NCBI RefSeq assembly: GCF_029892425.1
Contig: NZ_JARXWB010000001.1
Span: 496,001-560,000, forward strand
DNA length: 64,000 nucleotides
Reading direction: 5' to 3'
Source of the DNA: Bradyrhizobium sp. BR13661
GTDB lineage: Bacteria > Pseudomonadota > Alphaproteobacteria > Rhizobiales > Xanthobacteraceae
Both the position numbers and the translations under genes were made by a program. The number at the start of each line of letters is the position of its first letter. The stretch's first letter is position 1. Of the stretch, positions 18,372 to 27,044 are shown piece by piece. The notes under the pieces are model-generated. The model was not told where the DNA came from. It saw only the letters and a program-made list of their open reading frames with translations, and made no database searches.

Positions 18372-18725
18372 ATGTCTGACATCACCCGCATCGACCAGAA
18401 CGCCCGCCGCAGCCGCGCTTCCGTGTTCGGCGATCTCGTTTTCCTTGCCGGACAAGTCGCTGACACCAAGACCGCCGACATCACCCAGCAGACCAAGGAG
18501 GCGCTGGCGAAGGTCGACGACATGCTGGCGCGCGCCGGCACCGACAAGTCGCGGCTGCTCAGCGTTCAGGTCTGGCTCAAGACGATGGACGATTTCGACG
18601 CCATGAACGCGGTCTATGATGCCTGGGTCGTATCAGGCAGCACGCCGTGCCGCGCCTGCGGCAAGGTCGAACTCGCCGACCCCGCCTACCGCATCGAGGT
18701 GATCGCGATTGCCGCGCGGCGCTGA
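18372..18725 (+). CDS. RidA family (YjgF/YER057c/UK114) enamine/imine deaminase-like protein
   Basis: This is a 117-residue protein of the RidA family, which hydrolyses reactive imines released by PLP enzymes and amino acid oxidases. GDLVFLAGQVADT, SVQVWLKTMDDFDAMNAVYDAW and GSTPCRACGKVEL are typical; the arginine in the last motif is the substrate-carboxylate anchor, and the following cysteine is in the usual place. Its position between a hydroxyacid dehydrogenase and a DadA-like oxidase fits hydrolysis of the imine made by that oxidase. Confidence 0.9.
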   Translation: MSDITRIDQNARRSRASVFGDLVFLAGQVADTKTADITQQTKEALAKVDDMLARAGTDKSRLLSVQVWLKTMDDFDAMNAVYDAWVVSGSTPCRACGKVELADPAYRIEVIAIAARR

Positions 18726-18726
18726 C

Positions 18727-18831
18727 ATGCGTGTCGATGCCCTCAGCACTGTCAGCATCGGCCTTGCACTCGATTTCAGCCTGTCCTACGCCAAAAGCGC
18801 ATTCGCCAAAGCCTGCAGGGAGCCGTCATGA
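18727..18831 (+). CDS. Possible 34-residue coupled reading frame
   Basis: An ATG directly after the RidA stop opens 34 codons that end TGA overlapping the start of the ThDP enzyme (ATGA). Such overlap is usual for coupled genes, but there is no ribosome site before 18727 and no recognisable motif. It may be a translation-coupling device or chance. Confidence 0.2.
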   Translation: MRVDALSTVSIGLALDFSLSYAKSAFAKACREPS

Positions 18832-20489
18832 CCATCAGAAACACCCGCACCGGGGGCCAGATCCTGATCGACCAGCTGGTCGCGCAAGGTGTCGAGCGCG
18901 TGACCTGCGTGCCCGGCGAGAGCTATCTTGCGGCGCTCGATGCGCTGCATGACAGCCCAATTGACGTCATGATCTGCCGCGCCGAAGGCGGTGCGGCGAT
19001 GATGGCCGAAGCCTATGGCAAGCTCACGGGACGCCCGGGCGTCTGCTTCGTCACCCGCGGCCCCGGCGCCACCAATGCCAGCCACGGCGTTCACATCGCG
19101 ATGCAGGATTCGACGCCGATGATCCTGTTCGTCGGTCAGGTCGACACCGGCATGATTGGACGCGAAGCGTTCCAGGAGCTCGACTACAAGGCCGTGTTCG
19201 GCACCATGGCGAAATGGGCGGTCGAGATCGATCGCCCCGACCGCATTCCCGAGCTGGTCGCGCGCGCCTTCCGCGTCGCCATGCAGGGCCGCCCCGGTCC
19301 GGTCGTGATCGCACTGCCGGAGAATATGCTGACCGAGACTGCGGCGGTGGCCGATGCCATGCGCATCGAGCCCGCGGTGAGCTGGCCGGCACCATCAGAT
19401 ATCGAGCAGGTCGGTGCGATGCTCGCGAGCGCCAAGGCGCCGCTCGTCATTCTCGGCGGCTCGCGCTGGACAGATCACGCCACCAAGAGCATCGCGCGCT
19501 TTGCCGAACGCTTCGACCTGCCGGTTGCGACCTCGTTCCGCCGGGCCTCGCTGATCGACGCCGACCATTCGCATTATGCCGGCGATCTCGGCATCGGGCC
19601 GAGCCCGGGCCTGAAGGCGCGCATCGACAACGCCGACGTCCTTCTCCTCATCGGCGGCCGCATGTCGGAGATGCCATCATCGTCCTACACGCTGCTCGAC
19701 ATTCCGACACCGCGGCAGAAGCTGATCCATGTTCACCCCGGCTCGGAAGAGCTCGGCCGCATCTATCAGCCTGAGCTCGCGATCCAGGCGACACCGGCCG
19801 CGTTCACTGCCGCCGTCGAAACGCTGAAGCCCGCAGGCACGGTTGCCTGGAAGGGCGAGGCCGCCAAGGCCCATGCAGACTATCTCGCCTGGACCGACAA
19901 GGCGCGCGAGCTGCCGGGCACGTTCCAGTATGGCCAGGTCATGACCTGGCTGCGCGACCGCCTGCCGAAGGACGCGATCGTCTGCAACGGCGCCGGCAAT
20001 TATGCCGGCTGGATCCATCGCCATCACCGCTTCCACAGCTTTGCCTCGCAGCTCGCACCGACCTCGGGCTCGATGGGCTATGGCGTGCCGGCCGGCGTAC
20101 TCGCCAAGCGGCAATATCCGGACCGTGTCGTCGTCGCCTTCGCCGGCGACGGCTGCTTCCTGATGAACGGCCAGGAATTCGCGACCGCCGTGCAGTACGA
20201 CGCGCCGCTGATCGTTGTCGTCGTCGATAATTCGCAATACGGCACCATCCGCATGCACCAGGAGCGCGACTATCCCGGCCGTGTCGTCGGCACCCAGCTC
20301 AAGAATCCTGACTTCGCGATGTATGCGAAGGCGTTCGGCGGCCATGGCGAGCGCGTCGAGCGCACCGAAGAATTCGCGCCGGCCTTCGAGCGCGCGCTGG
20401 CTTCACGCAAGCCGTCGATCCTTCACTGCATCATCGATCCCCGCGCGATCTCGGTCGGCAAGGATTTTTCGCCGGCGGTGAAGGCGTAA
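18828..20489 (+). CDS. Thiamine-diphosphate-dependent enzyme, acetolactate synthase-like
   Basis: This is a 553-residue ThDP enzyme in the acetolactate synthase/benzoylformate decarboxylase fold. Glu53 in CRAEGGAAMMAEAYG is the cofactor-activating glutamate; GPGATNASHGVHIA follows. The diphosphate/Mg motif is AGDGCFLMNGQEF near residue 445. No acetolactate synthase small subunit is next to it, so a catabolic role (decarboxylation or carboligation of a 2-oxoacid) is more likely than valine synthesis. GGAGCCGTC before the ATG is a good ribosome site. It lies between RidA and an amino acid oxidase. Confidence 0.87.
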   Translation: MTIRNTRTGGQILIDQLVAQGVERVTCVPGESYLAALDALHDSPIDVMICRAEGGAAMMAEAYGKLTGRPGVCFVTRGPGATNASHGVHIAMQDSTPMILFVGQVDTGMIGREAFQELDYKAVFGTMAKWAVEIDRPDRIPELVARAFRVAMQGRPGPVVIALPENMLTETAAVADAMRIEPAVSWPAPSDIEQVGAMLASAKAPLVILGGSRWTDHATKSIARFAERFDLPVATSFRRASLIDADHSHYAGDLGIGPSPGLKARIDNADVLLLIGGRMSEMPSSSYTLLDIPTPRQKLIHVHPGSEELGRIYQPELAIQATPAAFTAAVETLKPAGTVAWKGEAAKAHADYLAWTDKARELPGTFQYGQVMTWLRDRLPKDAIVCNGAGNYAGWIHRHHRFHSFASQLAPTSGSMGYGVPAGVLAKRQYPDRVVVAFAGDGCFLMNGQEFATAVQYDAPLIVVVVDNSQYGTIRMHQERDYPGRVVGTQLKNPDFAMYAKAFGGHGERVERTEEFAPAFERALASRKPSILHCIIDPRAISVGKDFSPAVKA

Positions 20490-20492
20490 GCG

Positions 20493-21758
20493 ATGCCGGA
20501 AAGCCGCCACGTCGCCATCATCGGAGCCGGTGCAATCGGCGTGATCAGCGCCATCGAGGCGCTGCGCGAAGGACACCGCGTCACGCTGATCGACGCAGGC
20601 ACGCCTGGTGGCGAGCAGGCGGCGAGCTATGGCAATGCTGGCTGGCTCTCCTCGCATTCGGTGATCCCGCCGGCCGAGCCCGGCGTCTGGAAGAAGGTGC
20701 CTGGTTATCTGATCGACCCGCTCGGTCCGCTCGCGATCCGCTGGTCTTATCTGCCGAAGGCGCTGCCCTGGCTGATCAAATATCTGCTCTCGGGCTGGAC
20801 CGAGGCGCGGGTCGAGACAACGGCGTTTGCGCTGCGCGATCTGTTGAAGGACGCGCCACTGCTGCACCGGAAGCTCGCGGAAGAAGCCGGCGTGCCTGAG
20901 CTGGTCGAGCGCAACGGCGTCATGCACGTGTTCCCGTCGCGCGGCAATTTCGACAACGATCTCGGCTGGCGCCTGCGCAAGAAGGTCGGTGTCCAGTGGA
21001 TGGAGCTCAACGCCGACGAGATGCGTCAGCGCGAGCCGGATCTGCATCCGCGCTACACCTTTGGCGTGGTGGTGGAGGAGGCCGGACGCTGCCGCGATCC
21101 CGGCGCTTACGTTGCGGCGCTGGCCCAGCATGCGCTCGCGAACGGGGTGAAGTTCGTGCAAGCGAAGGCAATCGGCTTGAAGCTGAGCGGCAACAAGCTC
21201 GTCGCCGTTCGTACCGAGACTGGTGAGATCGCTTGCGATGCCGCAGTGGTCGCGGCCGGCGCGCATTCAAAGAAGCTCACGGCATCGGTCGGCGATCCCC
21301 TCCCGCTCGAGACCGAGCGTGGCTATCACGTCATGATCGAGAACCCGGAAATAGGTCCGCGCAGCTCGATAATGGCGTCCGACGCCAAGATGGTGGTGAA
21401 CTGGACTGACAAGGGCCTGCGCGCTGCCGGCACCGTCGAGATCGCCGGCCTCGAGGCTGCGCCGAACTGGAAGCGCGCCGAGATCCTGCGCAATCACCTT
21501 CTCAGCATGTTTCCGAAACTGCCGAAGGATATTCCAGCCTCGCGCATCAAGACCTGGTTCGGTCATCGGCCGAGCATGCCGGACGGACGTCCCTGTATCG
21601 GCTATGCACGCGCCTCGCGCGACATCGTCTATGCCTTCGGCCACGGGCACATTGGCCTCGTCAGCTCGGCTCGCACCGGCCGTCTCGTCGCCCAGCTCCT
21701 GAGCGGCAAGCCGCCGGAAATTTCGCTCGCGCCGTTTTCGCCCAGTCGCTTTCTCTGA
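20493..21758 (+). CDS. FAD-dependent D-amino acid dehydrogenase-like protein
   Basis: This is a 421-residue DAO-fold flavoprotein close to the DadA group. VAIIGAGAIGVISAIEALREGHRVTLID is the N-terminal Rossmann motif and GEQAASYGNAGWL is the DadA-type second contact. The C-terminal GHGHIGLVSSARTGRL binds FAD. It begins three bases after the ThDP gene. DadA-type enzymes oxidise D-amino acids to imines at the membrane, passing electrons to the respiratory chain; RidA at 18372 would clear the imine. Confidence 0.88.
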   Translation: MPESRHVAIIGAGAIGVISAIEALREGHRVTLIDAGTPGGEQAASYGNAGWLSSHSVIPPAEPGVWKKVPGYLIDPLGPLAIRWSYLPKALPWLIKYLLSGWTEARVETTAFALRDLLKDAPLLHRKLAEEAGVPELVERNGVMHVFPSRGNFDNDLGWRLRKKVGVQWMELNADEMRQREPDLHPRYTFGVVVEEAGRCRDPGAYVAALAQHALANGVKFVQAKAIGLKLSGNKLVAVRTETGEIACDAAVVAAGAHSKKLTASVGDPLPLETERGYHVMIENPEIGPRSSIMASDAKMVVNWTDKGLRAAGTVEIAGLEAAPNWKRAEILRNHLLSMFPKLPKDIPASRIKTWFGHRPSMPDGRPCIGYARASRDIVYAFGHGHIGLVSSARTGRLVAQLLSGKPPEISLAPFSPSRFL

Positions 21759-21767
21759 GATCGCACC

Positions 21768-22511
21768 ATGACCATTTCTGCCAACTCCTCTTCCCGCATC
21801 GCCCGTGGCGGCAAGGCCATCTACGGCGCGCCACTCGGCATTCTGATGCTGGAAGCGCGCTTTCCCCGCATTCCCGGCGACATGGGCAACGGCACGACCT
21901 GGCCATTCCCCGTGCTCTATCGCGTGGTGAGCGGCGCATCGCCCGAGAAGGTGGTGCTGAAGGGCGCCGCCGGCCTGCTGCCCGATTTCATCGATGCGGC
22001 CAAGGATCTGGTGCGGTTGGGCGCTGAGGCCATCACCACCAATTGCGGTTTCCTCTCGCTGTTCCAGAAGGAGATCGCAGCGGCCGTCGGTGTTCCCGTT
22101 GCGACCTCGTCGCTGATGCAGGCGCCGTGGGTGCAGGCGACTTTGCCGCCGGGCAAGCGCGTCGGTCTCGTGACGGTATCAGGCTCAACCCTGACGCCGG
22201 CCCATCTCGAAGGTGCCGGCGTGCCGCTCGATACGCCGCTGGTTGGCACCGAGCACGGCAAGGAGTTCTTCCGCGTGCTGATCAAGGCCGAGAAGGATGA
22301 TATGGACGTGGCGCAGGCCGAGCGCGACGTGGTCGAGGCCGGCAAGGAACTGGTCGCCAGGAACCCTGACGTCGGCGCCATCGTGCTCGAATGCACCAAC
22401 ATGCCGCCTTATGCGGCCGCGCTGCAGGCGGAAGTCGGGTTGCCGGTCTACGATATCTATTCCATGATCACCTGGTTTCATGCTGGACTGCGCCCGCGCG
22501 TATTTGCCTGA
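21768..22511 (+). CDS. Aspartate/glutamate racemase family protein
   Basis: This is a 247-residue protein of the Asp/Glu racemase superfamily. Both cysteines of the two-base mechanism are present: Cys93 in TTNCGFLS and the second in LECTNMPPY near 206. The substrate could be an amino acid or another alpha-substituted acid; related enzymes include hydantoin racemase and arylmalonate decarboxylase, though the latter has only one of the two cysteines. It is nine bases after the DadA-like gene, so converting an L- to a D-amino acid before oxidation is a reasonable reading. Confidence 0.85.
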   Translation: MTISANSSSRIARGGKAIYGAPLGILMLEARFPRIPGDMGNGTTWPFPVLYRVVSGASPEKVVLKGAAGLLPDFIDAAKDLVRLGAEAITTNCGFLSLFQKEIAAAVGVPVATSSLMQAPWVQATLPPGKRVGLVTVSGSTLTPAHLEGAGVPLDTPLVGTEHGKEFFRVLIKAEKDDMDVAQAERDVVEAGKELVARNPDVGAIVLECTNMPPYAAALQAEVGLPVYDIYSMITWFHAGLRPRVFA

Positions 22512-22555
22512 TTCCAGCCGATGCGTGCCCTTCACGAGCTGTGCTCTCGTTGACA

Positions 22556-22585
22556 TTGCAATCGCTCCCGCAGCCCCGGTATATT
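22556..22585 (+). promoter_or_regulatory. Putative promoter of the GntR gene
   Basis: TTGCAA at 22556-22561 and TATATT at 22580-22585 are separated by 18 bases, a sigma-70-like arrangement ending 19 bases before the GntR start. A TTGACA at 22550 overlaps but is too far from the -10. Confidence 0.4.
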
Positions 22586-22604
22586 GAGCTGTGTTCGGGG
22601 ATGA

Positions 22605-23315
22605 ATGCAGTTGATGATGAGCAACGTGGAACTGGCTTCCGATAGTATCGTCGATCGCGTCTATGAGCAGCTCAAGGCGATGGCCGTGAGCTATGAGTTC
22701 AAGCCGGGCGAACGGCTCAACGAGGGCGAGCTGGCCAAGCGCCTCGGCGTCAGCCGCACGCCGTTGCGCGAAGCGCTCAACCGTCTCAACACCGAAGGTT
22801 TTCTGCGCTTCACGCCGGGCAAGGGCTTCTTCTGCCGCGAGCTCGACGCGCACGAGATCTTCGATCTCTACGAGCTGCGCAAATCGATCGAGGTCGCCGC
22901 GGTCCGCCTCGCCATCAAGCGCGCCAAGGATGAGGACATCGACTCGCTCTTGAAATTCCTCGAAGCCACTGGCCCCGATCCCGGCGAGCGAACCTCGGTG
23001 GAGCTGGTCGAGCTCGATGAGACCTTTCACGAGCGGCTGATGGCGATGTCGAACAATGCCGAGATGCTGCGCGTCCTGCGCAACGTGAACGCCCGCATCC
23101 GCTTCGTGCGCTGGATCGACATGGACAGCATCAACCGCTCCAACACCCAGGCCGAGCACCGCGCGGTGATCGAGGGCCTGAAGGCGCGCAACGAAGAGAC
23201 CTGCGTCTCGGTGCTGGAAAAGCACATCGACCGCCGCCTCGATCGCATCACCTCGGCAATCAAGGAAGGCTACGCGCAGATCTACATGCCGGCGGCGAGA
23301 GCCGGGGCGAATTAG
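22605..23315 (+). CDS. GntR family transcriptional regulator, FCD (FadR) subfamily
   Basis: This is a 236-residue regulator. The winged helix spans about residues 10-78 with RLNEGELAKRLGVSRTPLREAL as its core. The all-helical FCD ligand domain follows (ELRKSIEVAAVRLAI, LDETFHERLMAMSNN, EHRAVIEGLKARN), with the Asp/His residues that often bind a metal and a carboxylic acid ligand. It ends the amino-acid-like cluster and probably regulates it. Several in-frame ATG codons (22605, 22614, 22617) make the exact start uncertain. Confidence 0.9.
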   Translation: MQLMMSNVELASDSIVDRVYEQLKAMAVSYEFKPGERLNEGELAKRLGVSRTPLREALNRLNTEGFLRFTPGKGFFCRELDAHEIFDLYELRKSIEVAAVRLAIKRAKDEDIDSLLKFLEATGPDPGERTSVELVELDETFHERLMAMSNNAEMLRVLRNVNARIRFVRWIDMDSINRSNTQAEHRAVIEGLKARNEETCVSVLEKHIDRRLDRITSAIKEGYAQIYMPAARAGAN

Positions 23316-23343
23316 CTAGCGAGCCACAGCGACGGTGCTCTTC

Positions 23344-23497
23344 CCTTCTCCCCTTGCGGGAGAAGGTGGCGCGAGGCGCCGGATGAGGGGTATTTCTCCA
23401 CGCATACAGCAGCGTCTGAGCACGCCGAGACAGACCCCTCACCTAAGCGAGTTTGTGTCCACCTGCGGTGATGCCCTCTCCCGCAAGGGGAGAGGGC
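23344..23497. repeat. Paired inverted hairpins, BIME/RIME-like intergenic repeat
   Basis: The 329-base gap between the GntR and SDR genes holds two facing hairpins. The first is CCTTCTCCC-cttgc-GGGAGAAGG at 23344-23366. The second is GCCCTCTCCC-gcaag-GGGAGAGGGC at 23473-23497. Matching GGATGAGGGGT (about 23381) and ACCCCTCA (about 23434) lie inside them, so the two units are inverted copies. This sequence type recurs widely between genes in rhizobial genomes. Short open frames here are not genes. Confidence 0.8.
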
Positions 23498-23644
23498 GCG
23501 GTCATGCGCGTCGCGCTCGCTGCCTTCGGGCGACGTGGTCTTTATCAAGAACCGGTTCCGCTCATCTCGGCTTTGCGGCGGCCTAGCGCTCGGTCCTCAT
23601 TCGGCGTAGGCCTGCCGCAAGCAGCTATTCTGGAGTGAGACCCC

Positions 23645-24424
23645 ATGAAACTATCCGACAAGGTCGCCGCCATCACCGGCGCGGCGCGCGGCATCGGCAA
23701 GGCCTGCGCAAAGCGATTTCTCGACGACGGCGTCAAGGTGGTCATCTCGGATGTCGATGCCGACGGTCTGACTGCCGCGGCCGCCGAACTCGGGCGGCCT
23801 GAGGCCTTGCGCACCGTGGTAGGAAACGTCGCTAAGCGGGTTGATGTGGATCAGCTGGTCGCGACCGCGGTGAAGGAGTTCGGCCGGCTCGACATCATGG
23901 TCAACAACGCCGGCGTCGCGCGCAACCGCGACATCCTGGAAATCACCGAAGAGGAATTCGACGAAATCATCGGCATCAATCTGAAGGGTGCTTTCTTCGG
24001 CGTGCAGGCCGCGGCCAAGCAGATGATCGCGCAGGGCGGCGGCGGCGTCATCGTCAACATGTCCTCGGTGAACGCGCTGCTGGCGATCCCGGCGCTTGCA
24101 ACCTACGCCATGTCCAAGGGCGGCATGAAGCAGCTGACCTCGGTGGCCGCCGTCGCGCTCGCCCCGCACAACATCCGCGTCGTCGCAGTCGGGCCCGGCA
24201 CGATCCTCACCGACATGGTGGCGTCATCGATCTACACCTCGGAGGAGGCCCGCAAGACCGTGATGTCGCGTACGCCCGCCGGCCGTGGCGGTGAGCCGAG
24301 CGAGGTCGCATCCGTCGTCGCGTTCCTCGCGAGCGACGATGCGTCGTACATCACCGGGCAGACGATCTATCCAGATGGCGGCCGGTTGATCCTGAACTAC
24401 ACGGTGCCGGTGAAGGACAAATAA
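23645..24424 (+). CDS. SDR family NAD(P)-dependent oxidoreductase
   Basis: This is a 259-residue classical short-chain dehydrogenase. The cofactor motif is ITGAARGIGKA, NNAGVA follows near residue 86, and the catalytic Ser-Tyr-Lys is seen as MSSVNA and YAMSKGG. The C-terminal YITGQTIYPDGG is typical. All catalytic residues are present. The substrate, probably a secondary alcohol or beta-keto compound, is not evident. It is tail to tail with the IclR gene, eight bases apart. Confidence 0.9.
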   Translation: MKLSDKVAAITGAARGIGKACAKRFLDDGVKVVISDVDADGLTAAAAELGRPEALRTVVGNVAKRVDVDQLVATAVKEFGRLDIMVNNAGVARNRDILEITEEEFDEIIGINLKGAFFGVQAAAKQMIAQGGGGVIVNMSSVNALLAIPALATYAMSKGGMKQLTSVAAVALAPHNIRVVAVGPGTILTDMVASSIYTSEEARKTVMSRTPAGRGGEPSEVASVVAFLASDDASYITGQTIYPDGGRLILNYTVPVKDK

Positions 24425-24431
24425 GGCCGGA

Positions 24432-25226
24432 TTACTCCGCCGCGATCGTCATGCCGTAGCCGAGCCGCTTCGAGATTCCGCCGGCACAATCCCGCAGTGC
24501 ATGCGCGATGGGGCTGTCCCAGCGCGCATCGAACGTGCCTTCCGGCCCCATCGCGGTGATGACCAGCGCGACATGGCCTGAATGGTCGAACACCGGCGCG
24601 GAGAATGCATTGACGCCGGGCAGGGGATCGCCGAGAGCGCGGGCGAGGCCGTGCTTGCGGACTTCAGCCAGCATCTCGGCAACCTTGGCGCCTTTCATCG
24701 GCCGCTTCGGATTGTAGCCGACGCCCTGGCGATCGAGCCCGCTTTCGAGCGCGGCATTGATGGTCTTCTCCGGCAGGAACGCCGCGAAGGCACGGCCCGT
24801 TGCGGTCTCCAGCAAGGCCATCACAGATCCCGCGCGCATCACGATGTGCACCGGCTGGCCGGGCTCTTCGAGTTGCACCACGGTTGGGCCATGTGTGCCC
24901 CAGACCGCGAGCGAGACGGCGTGGCCGATCTGGCTTGCGAGCGCTGCGATCTTCGGCTGCGCAATGCGGACGCCGGAGAGGCGGCGCAGGCTGATCAGGC
25001 CGAGCTCCAGCGCCAGCGCGCCGATCTCGTAGCGGCCGGTGGTCTCGTCCTGCTCGATCAGGCCGATGCGGGAGAAACTGGCCAAATAGGGATGCGCCTT
25101 GGCCGGTGTCATGCCGGCCTCGCGCGCGAGATCGCGCAGCATCATCGGCTCGCCGCATCTGGCGAGCGCGCGGAGCAATTCTCCGCCGACCTCGATCGAC
25201 TGGATGCCGCGGCTTTCTCTCTTCAT
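24432..25226 (-). CDS. IclR family transcriptional regulator
   Basis: This is a 264-residue IclR protein. The N-terminal winged helix is about residues 8-68 (LLRALARCGEPMMLRDLAREAGMTPAKAHPYLASF). The C-terminal GAF-like effector domain follows, with LPGVNAFSAPVFDHSGHVALVITAMGP near 205. It follows the flavoprotein gene on the same strand after a palindromic repeat. The flavoprotein and binding-protein genes upstream are its probable targets. Confidence 0.88.
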   Translation of the reverse strand: MKRESRGIQSIEVGGELLRALARCGEPMMLRDLAREAGMTPAKAHPYLASFSRIGLIEQDETTGRYEIGALALELGLISLRRLSGVRIAQPKIAALASQIGHAVSLAVWGTHGPTVVQLEEPGQPVHIVMRAGSVMALLETATGRAFAAFLPEKTINAALESGLDRQGVGYNPKRPMKGAKVAEMLAEVRKHGLARALGDPLPGVNAFSAPVFDHSGHVALVITAMGPEGTFDARWDSPIAHALRDCAGGISKRLGYGMTIAAE

Positions 25227-25255
25227 GCGCCTCCGATGCGCTTGAGTTGTTGTTT

Positions 25256-25304
25256 GAGCATGATCTCTTCGGAAAACCGCTGCACACTTTTCCGGATCAT
25301 GCTC
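25256..25304. repeat. Bradyrhizobium-type palindromic repeat
   Basis: GAGCATGATC at 25256-25265 and GATCATGCTC at 25295-25304 are perfect 10-base arms; inner CGGAAAA and TTTTCCG also pair. I recognise this as a repeat scattered between genes in Bradyrhizobium. It touches the stop codon of the flavoprotein gene and could end or stabilise its transcript before the IclR gene. Confidence 0.75.
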
Positions 25305-27037
25305 TACGCCGCGTCGCGCCTGGCGGCGCTGTCGGCAAGATGACGCCCGGCAATGTAGCCGAAGGTCAGCGCCGGCCCAAGCGTGATGCCGGCGCCGGGA
25401 TAATTGCCGCCCATGATGCTCGCCATGTCGTTGCCGGCGGCGTAGAGCCCGGGAATCACCCGCCCTTCGGCGTCCAGCGCCCGCGCGTTCTCGTCGGTGA
25501 CGATGCCGGCATAGGTGCCGAGATCGCCGATCACCATCTTGATGGCATAGAACGGACCGTTGCCGATCGGCGCGATGCAGGGGTTGGGGCCATGCATGGC
25601 GTCGCCCTGGTAGCGGTTATAGGCTCTTGAGCCTTTCCCGAACGCTGCGTCCTGGCCTTGCGGCGCGGTCGCGTTGAACTGCTTGACGGTATCCGTGAAC
25701 GCCTTCGCGTCGATGCCGGCTTTCGCCGCCAGCGCTTCCAGCGTGTCACCGCGCATGAGATAGCCGGTCGCGAGGTGATGACCCAGCGGCATCGGGAACG
25801 GCGGCACGCAGCCGAGGCCGTATTTGCGCAGCGTTGCGTGGTCGCAGACCAGATAGGCCGCGATCTCCTCGCCGGGCTTTGCGGCCTTGATCATGGCCTG
25901 GACGAAATCGTGATAGGAATTGCCCTCATTGGCAAAGCGCTTGCCGTCGCGCATCACCGCGATCACGCCGGGCTTGGCGCGGTCGATGAAATGCGGCATC
26001 ACGCCTGTCGAGCCGTCCTTGCGCGTCGTCAGCGACACCGGCACCCAGGCGGCCGCATTCGGCAGGCGATCCTCGACATGTCCGCCGGCGCTCTCCGCAA
26101 GACGGAGGCCATCGCCGGTGTTGCCGGTTGGGCCCGGCGAAAAATGCTCATGGCCGGTCGGCGCATGCGGAAACATCTTCTTGCGCCGTTCGATATCATG
26201 CGGGAAGCCGCCGCAGGCGAGCACGACGCCCCGTTTTGCGCGAACGCGCACATCGCGGCCTTCGCGCGATACGATCGCGCCGGTGACCGTGCCGTTCTCG
26301 ACCGTCAGCTCGCGCACCGGCGCGGACAGCCACATCGGAATTTTCAAGTCCTGCGCGGATTTCGCCAGCCGTCCCGCCAGCGCATTGCCGTTTGTGAGCG
26401 TCATGCCGCGACCATAGCGCAGCACGTCCATGAGATGCCGCGACAGCCGCTTGGCGACGTAGACCGCCGAGGTCAGCGACTTCGTCACCCGCATGAAATG
26501 GATGATCTCCTTGCCTGATCCCAGCATCATGCCGAACACGGTGAGTTCGGGCAGCGGCATGCCGAGCGTCTTGATCTGGTCGCCGAGCTCGCGGCCGTCG
26601 AACGGGCGCGTCACCATGGAGCGGCCGCCCTGCGCGCCACCGGGCGCTTCGGCGTGATAATCCGGGAACACCAGCGGCATGTCGAAACGGAGCGCCGTCT
26701 TGGTGGTGAAGAAATCGACGGCTTCAGGGCCTGCGCTGAGGAATGCATCGACACGGGCGGCATCGAAATTGTTGCCGGCCTCGTGACGCAGATAGGTGCG
26801 CGCCTGCTCCGGCGTCTCCGCGATGCCGTAGGCCTTCGCCAGCGACGTGCCGGGGATCCAGAGCCAGCCGCCGGAACGGGCGGTGGTGCCGCCGAAGCGC
26901 GGCTCCTTCTCGACGATCAGCACGTCGAGGCCGCGATATCTGGCGGTGATCGCGGCCGACATGCCGGAGCAGCCCGATCCGGCCACGAGCACATCGCACT
27001 CGTACGTCTCAATTGCGCCATGCTCGTCACCGGTCAT
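25304..27037 (-). CDS. FAD-dependent oxidoreductase, fumarate reductase/3-ketosteroid dehydrogenase type
   Basis: This is a 577-residue flavoprotein of the FAD_binding_2 family. CDVLVAGSGCSGMSAAITAR near residue 14 is the Rossmann motif and GGTTARSGGWLWIPG the second FAD contact, a form shared with 3-ketosteroid delta-1-dehydrogenases and KstD-like enzymes. GLYAAGNDMASIMGGNYPGAGITLG closes the FAD site at the C-terminus. It likely dehydrogenates a ring ketone or reduces an enoate; a steroid substrate is not shown. It lies eight bases after a binding-protein gene on the same strand, so the two are probably co-transcribed. Confidence 0.87.
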   Translation of the reverse strand: MTGDEHGAIETYECDVLVAGSGCSGMSAAITARYRGLDVLIVEKEPRFGGTTARSGGWLWIPGTSLAKAYGIAETPEQARTYLRHEAGNNFDAARVDAFLSAGPEAVDFFTTKTALRFDMPLVFPDYHAEAPGGAQGGRSMVTRPFDGRELGDQIKTLGMPLPELTVFGMMLGSGKEIIHFMRVTKSLTSAVYVAKRLSRHLMDVLRYGRGMTLTNGNALAGRLAKSAQDLKIPMWLSAPVRELTVENGTVTGAIVSREGRDVRVRAKRGVVLACGGFPHDIERRKKMFPHAPTGHEHFSPGPTGNTGDGLRLAESAGGHVEDRLPNAAAWVPVSLTTRKDGSTGVMPHFIDRAKPGVIAVMRDGKRFANEGNSYHDFVQAMIKAAKPGEEIAAYLVCDHATLRKYGLGCVPPFPMPLGHHLATGYLMRGDTLEALAAKAGIDAKAFTDTVKQFNATAPQGQDAAFGKGSRAYNRYQGDAMHGPNPCIAPIGNGPFYAIKMVIGDLGTYAGIVTDENARALDAEGRVIPGLYAAGNDMASIMGGNYPGAGITLGPALTFGYIAGRHLADSAARRDAA

Positions 27038-27044
27038 CAGGGCC

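Noticed and set aside
23260..23640. Several short open frames in the 23.3-23.6 kb gap
   Set aside because: They fall on an inverted repeat unit and have no ribosome sites or protein features.
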